This document shows positions 13,722 to 18,714 of a stretch of 18,714 nucleotides of DNA, piece by piece. Source of the stretch: CAZTBB01 sp964611755 (lineage in GTDB: Bacteria; Pseudomonadota; Alphaproteobacteria; Micavibrionales; Micavibrionaceae); NCBI GenBank assembly GCA_964611755.1, contig CAZTBB010000033.1:1-18714 (forward strand), written 5' to 3'. The translations under genes were made by a program, and so were the position numbers. A model generated the notes under the pieces. That model made no database searches. It was given only the letters and a program-made list of their open reading frames with translations, and was not told the origin of the DNA. Positions within the stretch are counted from its first letter, which is position 1, and every line of letters begins with the position of its first letter.

Positions 13722-15032
13722 TTAATATGCGGCCGGGTAAATTGGGAAACGCCCACAAAGCGCTTCAACCTTTGCCTTCACGGCCTTCTCAACCGCTTCA
13801 TTGCCTTCCGGCCCATTGGCCTTCAAACCATCGAGGACTTCAATAATCATCTCACCAACCTGCTTCCACTCTGCCGGACCAAAACCGCGTGTCGTCGCCG
13901 CCGGCGTTCCAAGACGAACGCCTGAGGTTACCATTGGCGGCTCCGGGTCAAACGGCACAGCATTCTTGTTACAGGTCATTCCGGCGCGCTCGAGTGCTTC
14001 TTCCGTGACATTCCCAGTCAACCCTTTCGGGCGCAAATCAAGCAATACGATATGGCTATCTGTTCCGCCCGATACAATATCAGCACCACCGGCCTTCAAG
14101 GCTTCTGCTAAAACGCGCGCATTATCAACAATGGCTTTTGCATATGTTTTGAACTCAGGCTTAAGCGCTTCTCCATAAGCCACAGCCTTGCCCGCAATCA
14201 CATGCATCAACGGACCACCCTGAATCCCCGGAAAAATGGCTGAGTTCAGTTTCTTGAAAATATCAAGATCATTGGTCAGGATCATACCACCGCGCGGACC
14301 ACGCAACGTCTTATGTGTTGTTGTTGTTGTCACATGCGCATGTGGTACCGGGCTGTCATAAGCACCACCGGCGATCAAACCGGCATAATGCGCCATATCA
14401 ACGAGCAAATAGGCACCCACACTATCGGCAATCTCACGGAAACGTTTGAAGTCAATCTGACGCGGATAGGCCGAGGCACCGGCAATCACCATTTTAGGCT
14501 TATGCTCCTGTGCGAGGCGTTCAACCTCATCATAATCAAGCAAGGCATCGCTCTCACGCACGCCATATTGAACCGCATTAAACCATTTACCGGATTGGTT
14601 AGGCGCTGCACCATGTGTTAAGTGACCACCGGCCGCCAATGACATCCCAAGAATAGTATCACCCGGCTGCAAAAGCGCCTGCATCACACCTTGGTTTGCC
14701 TGTGATCCGGAGTTGGGCTGCACATTGGCATATTTTGCACCGAAAAGTTGCTTCGCGCGGTCGCGCGCCAAATCTTCAACAACATCAACAAATTCACATC
14801 CACCATAGTAACGGCGTCCGGGGTAACCTTCCGCATATTTATTCGTGAGCACTGATCCCTGCACATCCATCACGGCTTGAGATGTAATATTCTCAGAGGC
14901 GATCAACTCAATCTGGTTTTGCTGACGGTTCCACTCTTGCTCAACGGCCTTATGCACTTCAGGGTCTATATCTTTTACATCGCCTGTAAAAAATGTGCTG
15001 AACGCCTCTTCTTTATATGCTGCATTACTCAT
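13722..15032 (-). CDS. glyA: serine hydroxymethyltransferase
   Basis: This pyridoxal-phosphate enzyme interconverts serine and glycine while charging tetrahydrofolate with a one-carbon unit. The 436-residue length is typical. Motifs seen are ELIASENITS (42-51), NKYAEGYPGRRYYGGCEFVD, QPNSGSQAN, VDMAHYAGL (211-219) and the PLP-lysine motif TTTTTHKTLRGPRGG, with Lys241 as the Schiff-base residue. The C-terminal VTSGVRLGTPAATTRGF is also diagnostic. It follows rpiB by 44 bases and precedes nrdR by 15. The one-carbon units it makes feed purine and thymidylate synthesis, which fits its neighbourhood of NrdR and GTP-derived riboflavin synthesis. Confidence 0.98.
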   Translation of the reverse strand: MSNAAYKEEAFSTFFTGDVKDIDPEVHKAVEQEWNRQQNQIELIASENITSQAVMDVQGSVLTNKYAEGYPGRRYYGGCEFVDVVEDLARDRAKQLFGAKYANVQPNSGSQANQGVMQALLQPGDTILGMSLAAGGHLTHGAAPNQSGKWFNAVQYGVRESDALLDYDEVERLAQEHKPKMVIAGASAYPRQIDFKRFREIADSVGAYLLVDMAHYAGLIAGGAYDSPVPHAHVTTTTTHKTLRGPRGGMILTNDLDIFKKLNSAIFPGIQGGPLMHVIAGKAVAYGEALKPEFKTYAKAIVDNARVLAEALKAGGADIVSGGTDSHIVLLDLRPKGLTGNVTEEALERAGMTCNKNAVPFDPEPPMVTSGVRLGTPAATTRGFGPAEWKQVGEMIIEVLDGLKANGPEGNEAVEKAVKAKVEALCGRFPIYPAAY

Positions 15033-15076
15033 CGTGTTTCTATCCTTTCGTGATCTGTAATTCTTTATTGCCCAGG

Positions 15077-15517
15077 TTATTGTCCGAGCGCTGTCAGTTT
15101 GTCGCGGCGGCGCTCATGCCGGCCGCCTTCAAACGCCGTGCCCATAAAGACATCAATAATTTTAAATATTTCCTGCTCATCGCTCATACGCGCACCCAAA
15201 GCCAGAACATTGGCATCATTGTGTTGGCGCGCCAACATCGCCATCTCATCAGATGTACAAAGCGCTGCCCTCACAGCAGAAAAGCGATTGGCCGCAATCG
15301 ATATACCAATCCCAGAGCCACACACCAGAATTCCCTGAGAAACATCACCATCTGAGATGGCCTGCCCCATGGCCGCACCGAAATCCGGGTAGTCAACGGA
15401 CTCCGCATTATGCGTCCCCAGATCAAGCCACTCTATTTGATCTGCATATTTTTGTATGATCTTTTGTTTCAGCTCGTAACCAGCATGATCGCTGGCAATC
15501 GCATATTTTGTGGTCAT
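15077..15517 (-). CDS. rpiB: ribose-5-phosphate isomerase B
   Basis: This RpiB/LacAB-family isomerase of 146 residues interconverts ribose 5-phosphate and ribulose 5-phosphate. The latter is also the substrate of DHBP synthase in the riboflavin genes downstream. Key features are SDHAGYELK (9-17, with Asp10 and His11), DYPDFG, the active-site Cys66 in GILVCGSGIGISIAANR, and ARQHNDANVLALGAR with His99. The start at 15517 has AGGAAG ten bases upstream. A longer frame to 15562 would add 15 residues absent from the family. It is the first gene of the long minus-strand unit that ends with nusB. Confidence 0.95.
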   Translation of the reverse strand: MTTKYAIASDHAGYELKQKIIQKYADQIEWLDLGTHNAESVDYPDFGAAMGQAISDGDVSQGILVCGSGIGISIAANRFSAVRAALCTSDEMAMLARQHNDANVLALGARMSDEQEIFKIIDVFMGTAFEGGRHERRRDKLTALGQ

Positions 15518-15545
15518 TGGGTTATCACTTCCTATATTTGCCCTA

Positions 15546-15575
15546 TATATAGAGGGATTCAATGCTTGAAATCAA
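15546..15575 (-). promoter_or_regulatory. possible promoter of the rpiB-glyA-nrdR-rib-nusB unit
   Basis: On the minus strand TTGATT (15570-15575) is followed after 18 bases by TATATA (15546-15551), placing the transcription start about 22 bases before the rpiB start codon. The -10 region overlaps the 10-base palindrome CTATATATAG (15543-15552). No other good candidate is seen in this divergent interval for the minus direction. Confidence 0.38.
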
Positions 15576-15605
15576 CGATTCATTCGTATAAAACGCCTGT
15601 TTTTA

Positions 15606-15634
15606 TTGAAACATTATGCATTATTATGTAATAT
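15606..15634 (+). promoter_or_regulatory. possible promoter for the orphan gene at 15687
   Basis: TTGAAA (15606-15611) and TAATAT (15629-15634) are separated by exactly 17 bases, in a very AT-rich stretch upstream of the plus-strand gene at 15687. The leader would be about 45 bases long. The rpiB promoter candidate is back to back with it. Confidence 0.42.
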
Positions 15635-15686
15635 ATGTTACTTTAACGGTCCCATTTAAAGTTTAAAAAGGAAAGGCCATTTTTAA

Positions 15687-16025
15687 ATGTCTCAAAGTGA
15701 CAATAGTGAAAAGCGAATAAGAGTATTCTCAGACCACACGGTTACGTCTGAATTTAATGCTAAAACAGTAACAGGGCTTACGATTAAAATCCCTGCAGAT
15801 GTGTCTTTCAAAATAAACCCGGCTATTGGAAAAAATGTCACTCAATTTAACTCTAATGATGCTTTTTTCACAGCGCATTTCAGTGATCAAAAAGATCTTG
15901 CTGCTATATCAAGATTAAATGGAGATATGCTCAACAGAATAAATAATCAAGATTATAATCCCCTTAGCCTCACAGTTAGCCGCGATGATATTTTCAGTAA
16001 CACGCATTGGGATTATGAAAGTTAA
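15687..16025 (+). CDS. hypothetical protein, AT-rich orphan gene
   Basis: I do not recognise this 112-residue protein. It is soluble, with no signal peptide or membrane helix. The N-terminus is polar (MSQSDNSEKRIRVFSDHTVT), a central part with TVTGLTIKIPADVSF suggests beta strands, and the end is rich in Asn and Asp. It has no cysteine. AGGAAAGG lies ahead of the ATG at 15687. The base composition is visibly more AT-rich than the flanking rpiB and acyl-CoA dehydrogenase genes, which hints at a different origin or weaker codon selection. Its stop codon overlaps the stop codon of the convergent 67-residue gene by four bases. Confidence 0.68.
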   Translation: MSQSDNSEKRIRVFSDHTVTSEFNAKTVTGLTIKIPADVSFKINPAIGKNVTQFNSNDAFFTAHFSDQKDLAAISRLNGDMLNRINNQDYNPLSLTVSRDDIFSNTHWDYES

Positions 16026-16225
16026 ATAAGCCCCTTTTTTCTCATCACATATTCCAGACGCTTTATGGCATTGCGCTTTAATATGCTCTCGGCTGTATTG
16101 GCGGGCCCTTGAATAGATATTTCTGTCAAACTCTGTACATCCATGGCCGATACTTTTACGAATTGACCAATGGCATGAAATTCGATAATTATTTCCCGAC
16201 CCTGAAGGACTTCTTTCATGGACAT
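16022..16225 (-). CDS. small conserved-type alphaproteobacterial protein (DUF6898-like)
   Basis: This 67-residue protein begins MSMKEVLQGREIIIEFHAIG and continues FVKVSAMDVQSLTEISIQG, ending in AIKRLEYVMRKKGLI. I recall similar short alphaproteobacterial proteins with an E-F-x-x-x-G-x-F-V-K-V-S-A-x-D core and a C-terminal K/R-L-E-Y-V helix, filed as DUF6898. The assignment is from memory and moderate. The pattern suggests a small beta-sheet followed by a helix; no catalytic motif is seen. The gene is convergent with the orphan gene at 15687 and divergent from the glutaryl-CoA dehydrogenase gene, with only 53 bases between starts. The start could also be Met3. Confidence 0.75.
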   Translation of the reverse strand: MSMKEVLQGREIIIEFHAIGQFVKVSAMDVQSLTEISIQGPANTAESILKRNAIKRLEYVMRKKGLI

Positions 16226-16278
16226 AACGAGTAACCCATCTAATTTTAAAACCAGATTTAATATATAAAGGATAAATC

Positions 16279-17484
16279 ATGGCGCCGAAAGATCACACGC
16301 AAAAGACATTCACACGTACAGAATTTAATTGGGAAGATCCGCTTCAACTGGATGAACAATTAAGTGATGAAGAGCGCATGATCGAGCAAACGGCACGCGA
16401 CTTTGCGCAGGAACAACTCTTGCCCGGCATTATTGAAGCCAACCGTCACGAAAGCTTTGATCCCAATATCATGCGTGAGATGGGAAAGCTTGGCCTGCTT
16501 GGCCCCATGATCGAGGGCTATGACTGCGCCGGCGCTTCTTATACGGCCGCCGGTTTGATTGCCCGTGAACTTGAGCGCGTTGATAGTGCGTACCGCTCCT
16601 GCTATTCCGTGCAATCCTCTCTTGTGATGTTGCCCATCTATCTTTTTGGAACCGATGAGCAAAAAGAGAAGTATCTCCCCGGCTTGGCTTCCGGAGAACT
16701 GATTGGTTGTTTCGGCCTTACGGAACCTGATGGTGGTTCCGATCCGGGTGATATGCGCACGCGCGCCAAATCCGTAGATGGTGGCTATAAAATCTCGGGT
16801 GCGAAGCAATGGATTTCGAACTCCCCTATTGCGGATGTGTTCATTGTTTGGGCCAAAGATGATGACGGCAAAGTGCGCGGCTTTATTCTGGATAAGGATA
16901 TGGCCGGTCTAGAGGCACCAAAGATTGAGGGTAAATTCTCACTCCGCGCCGGCCCGACTGGCGGGATCATGCTGGATGAGGTTTTCGTTACCGAAGAACA
17001 GCGTATGCCACATGCAGATAGCCTGAAAGCACCTTTTATGTGTTTGAACTCCGCCCGCTACGGTATTGCATGGGGTGTTATGGGTGCGGCTGAGGCCTGC
17101 ATGCATATCGCCCGTGAATACACCATGGAGCGTGTAATTTTCGGAAAACCTCTGGCCGCCCAGCAGCTCATCCAAAAGAAATTGGCCGATATGCAAACTG
17201 AAATTGCTCTGGGCTTGGCCGCCTGTCACCGTTTAGGTCGCTTGCGCGATGAAGACCGCGCTGCGCCGGAGGCAATCTCTCTTCTCAAGAGAAATAACTG
17301 CGGCAAAGCCCTCGAGATTGCCCGCACAGCCCGTGATATGCTTGGCGGTAACGGGATTGCCGATGAGTACCATGTTGTGCGCCATATGTGTAATCTCGAA
17401 GCGGTCAACACCTATGAGGGAACGCATGATATTCACGCTCTGATCCTTGGCCGTGCGATTACGGGGCATCAGGCGTTTGGGTAA
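16279..17484 (+). CDS. gcdH: glutaryl-CoA dehydrogenase (acyl-CoA dehydrogenase family)
   Basis: This FAD enzyme of 401 residues oxidises and decarboxylates glutaryl-CoA to crotonyl-CoA, in lysine and tryptophan breakdown, passing electrons to ETF. Acyl-CoA dehydrogenase motifs are complete: CFGLTEPDGGSDPGDMRTRA (144-163), QWISNSPIADVF (177-188), RVIFGKPLAAQQLIQ and RDMLGGNGI. Features particular to glutaryl-CoA dehydrogenase are DSAYRSCYSVQSSLVM (102-117), where Arg106 aligns with the glutarate-binding arginine, LNSARYGIAWG, and NTYEGTHDIHALILGRAITG with catalytic Glu380. AAAGGA precedes the start codon. A new promoter starts right at its stop codon, so it is probably a single-gene unit. Confidence 0.93.
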   Translation: MAPKDHTQKTFTRTEFNWEDPLQLDEQLSDEERMIEQTARDFAQEQLLPGIIEANRHESFDPNIMREMGKLGLLGPMIEGYDCAGASYTAAGLIARELERVDSAYRSCYSVQSSLVMLPIYLFGTDEQKEKYLPGLASGELIGCFGLTEPDGGSDPGDMRTRAKSVDGGYKISGAKQWISNSPIADVFIVWAKDDDGKVRGFILDKDMAGLEAPKIEGKFSLRAGPTGGIMLDEVFVTEEQRMPHADSLKAPFMCLNSARYGIAWGVMGAAEACMHIAREYTMERVIFGKPLAAQQLIQKKLADMQTEIALGLAACHRLGRLRDEDRAAPEAISLLKRNNCGKALEIARTARDMLGGNGIADEYHVVRHMCNLEAVNTYEGTHDIHALILGRAITGHQAFG

Positions 17485-17486
17485 AT

Positions 17487-17515
17487 TTGACAGCACCCAA
17501 AATCTTATGTAAATT
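17487..17515 (+). promoter_or_regulatory. sigma-70-like promoter for the gene at 17547
   Basis: A perfect TTGACA (17487-17492) is followed after exactly 17 bases by TAAATT (17510-17515). The transcription start would fall about 25 bases before the start codon at 17547. The -35 box begins three bases after the gcdH stop codon. Confidence 0.6.
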
Positions 17516-17546
17516 ACAACCACTTTAATAAGTGGGCGAATGACGA

Positions 17547-18557
17547 ATGGGACAAACCCCAGTAACATTATCAGATCTTGATTTCAGTTGGCGTGAAAAA
17601 ATGCCGGGCGGCTCTGTAGCGCCCCTCACCTATTACAAATACGTTCAAGCCCTGCTTGCAAAGGGTCAACACCAATACAGAAAAGAAGGCATTCTCTACG
17701 CCGTTCCATGTGATGGCCTCAAAATCACCACCACGAATAATGCAGGCGGCATTGAAAAAGAGACCGTACAGAAAGCCGAAAAAATTATTCTGCGCTTTGA
17801 TGCTGATCGCTATGCCCATGCCAAAGACCGTGAGAAAGCCGTGCGTAAGATCTATCAGAACGCCGCCGAGCGTGATCTTTCGCAAGAAGCGCTAAACAAC
17901 CCTGATTTCTTTGGGACCGATATTTGGACATGGACGGAAAAGCAATGGGAAAAAGAGCGCCAGCATCTGATTCAAGTCCCGGGCGAAAATGGCAAATGGG
18001 TTTTTACGGATGAGGGATGGGAAGAAACATCCCGCGTTATTCTTGATGACGGCACCATCAAGGAAGATACAAGCTTCCCCTATAGCTGGGGTAATTTTGC
18101 TGTGCAGGCCGGTGGTTCCATTGCGTGTTATGCGCATGACATAGAGGCTATCAGCCATTCTGTCCAAGCTATTAAAGATGATCTAGAGCGCCTCAGCGAT
18201 CAAGCACAGGCACAATCCATATCGCAAAGCGCATTGCTGGAAGCTCTTACCGTCAAACATCTGTTCAATGAGCATACAAACCCAGATACGCAAGCCGCAT
18301 CTTATATCACGGCGTTCGATATTTACGGGCAGAACCCCGGCTTTGCCAGGGCACAATTCCATAGCAAGGCCGCACATGAAAAGGCACTTCGCCAAGACAA
18401 TAGCTCACTCGTACAAATCGGGCGCTATGTATCGCGCTCCCTTAGATACGGGCTGCCGGGTGCTCGCCATAGCGTTAAGTCCGTTCATGAAATTGATCGC
18501 GCCATGCAAAAGATACATGCGCAAAACCAAGATGCACCGCATCACAGCGCGGCATAA
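17547..18557 (+). CDS. hypothetical protein, 336 residues
   Basis: I do not recognise this protein. It is soluble and polar, without signal peptide or membrane helix. Residues 1-90 read like a compact mixed domain, including DLDFSWREKMPGG, TYYKYVQALLAKG and EKIILRFDADRY. Residues 90-160 are strongly charged and helical, with a tryptophan-rich patch TDIWTWTEKQWEKE. Residues about 160-200 hold a beta-like segment, GKWVFTDEGWEETSRVI. From about 205 a long helical region with coiled-coil character follows (VQAIKDDLERLSDQAQAQ). The basic C-terminus is His- and Ser-rich and ends DAPHHSAA. The start at 17547 is supported by the promoter spacing, though the ribosome binding site is weak. The composition resembles neighbouring genes. 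A second plus-strand gene begins 74 bases downstream. Confidence 0.8.
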   Translation: MGQTPVTLSDLDFSWREKMPGGSVAPLTYYKYVQALLAKGQHQYRKEGILYAVPCDGLKITTTNNAGGIEKETVQKAEKIILRFDADRYAHAKDREKAVRKIYQNAAERDLSQEALNNPDFFGTDIWTWTEKQWEKERQHLIQVPGENGKWVFTDEGWEETSRVILDDGTIKEDTSFPYSWGNFAVQAGGSIACYAHDIEAISHSVQAIKDDLERLSDQAQAQSISQSALLEALTVKHLFNEHTNPDTQAASYITAFDIYGQNPGFARAQFHSKAAHEKALRQDNSSLVQIGRYVSRSLRYGLPGARHSVKSVHEIDRAMQKIHAQNQDAPHHSAA

Positions 18558-18587
18558 ACCCGCATCAAATTTGACATAAAAACAAAA

Positions 18588-18623
18588 CCTCTTTAAAACC
18601 AGTAAAGATTTTTTTTAAAGAGG
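18588..18623 (+). repeat. 11-bp inverted repeat covering the ribosome binding site of the gene at 18632
   Basis: CCTCTTTAAAA (18588-18598) and its exact complement TTTTAAAGAGG (18613-18623) flank a 14-base spacer. The right arm contains the AGAGG of the ribosome binding site for the ATG at 18632. The stem is AU-rich apart from the closing GG/CC. A TTGACA (18571-18576) lies just upstream, 14 bases after the preceding stop codon. The repeat may be an operator or an RNA hairpin that masks the ribosome binding site. It lacks a trailing T-run, so it is not a normal terminator in the plus direction. Confidence 0.55.
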
Positions 18624-18631
18624 AACAGAGC

Positions 18632-18714
18632 ATGCCTTTACGATCCAGATCAGATATCAGAACAGCCTTTGAGACCAGTACGGGCAATACTGGCTGGCAT
18701 GGCCAACAAAATAA
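18632..18714 (+). CDS. 5' end of a gene cut by the window edge
   Basis: An ATG at 18632 follows AGAGGA at seven bases and opens a frame that stays open to the end of the window (27 codons). It begins MPLRSRSDIRTAFETS and continues TGNTGWHGQQN. The visible part is polar, without signal peptide. The family cannot be judged from so little. The preceding TTGACA and the inverted repeat at 18588-18623 suggest a promoter and a control element of its own. Confidence 0.5.
   Translation, partial: MPLRSRSDIRTAFETSTGNTGWHGQQN

Noticed and set aside
15543..15552. Palindrome CTATATATAG as an operator
   Set aside because: Short alternating AT palindromes arise easily in -10 regions; it overlaps the rpiB promoter candidate and has no second copy.
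15518..15686. Riboswitch (FMN or glycine) in front of the rpiB-glyA-rib unit
   Set aside because: I found none of the conserved blocks of these riboswitches; the interval is AT-rich with promoter-like boxes only. The gaps inside the rib genes are too short for one.
1..18714. CRISPR arrays, insertion sequences, prophage or defence genes
   Set aside because: No spaced direct repeats, transposase or integrase motifs, terminal inverted repeats or nuclease/helicase modules are visible on either strand.

Overview
The window looks like chromosomal core sequence from an alphaproteobacterium of moderate GC content. The evidence is gene order and family membership: tRNA-Pro, MerR regulator, ihfA, fabH, plsX, rpmF, a DUF177 gene and a CBP3-type ubiquinol-cytochrome c chaperone, then bamE. 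A second block holds a potassium-independent H+-pyrophosphatase and rpiB-glyA-nrdR-rib-nusB. I cannot place it below class; a Rhodospirillales- or Micavibrionales-like lineage is a guess.

Layout. (1) 1-4694, minus strand: partial tRNA-Pro(GGG), a MerR-type regulator, ihfA, the fatty-acid/phospholipid entry genes fabH and plsX, ribosomal protein L32 (rpmF), a DUF177/YceD gene and the chaperone gene. A terminator-like hairpin separates rpmF from plsX. (2) 4790-5254, plus strand: the lipoprotein gene bamE, divergent from the chaperone gene. (3) 5255-8589, minus strand: two tiny membrane-protein genes, then hppA and a fliL-like gene. hppA and the fliL-like gene each have a clear intrinsic terminator. 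(4) 8741-15517, minus strand: a long tight unit rpiB-glyA-nrdR-ribD-(unknown)-ribE-ribB-ribH-nusB, closed by a terminator after nusB. It joins one-carbon metabolism, NrdR control of ribonucleotide reductase, riboflavin synthesis and transcription antitermination. (5) 15687-18714, mixed strands: an orphan AT-rich gene, a small conserved-looking gene, a glutaryl-CoA dehydrogenase gene, an unknown 336-residue protein and the start of another gene.

The four riboflavin genes supply DHBP synthase, deaminase/reductase, lumazine synthase and riboflavin synthase. The GTP cyclohydrolase II half of the RibBA-like protein has lost its zinc cysteines, so the GTP-using step must be encoded elsewhere. An uncharacterised gene overlaps the end of ribD by about 47 bases, has no visible ribosome binding site, and carries a run of six A where the two frames overlap. 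This is the most unusual point in the window.

No mobile element, CRISPR array, prophage or defence system is visible. No gap between genes exceeds 300 bases. Most of the window is housekeeping. The unknowns are the gene inside the rib operon, the two small membrane proteins after hppA, the orphan FliL-like protein, and the unrecognised genes at the right-hand end.
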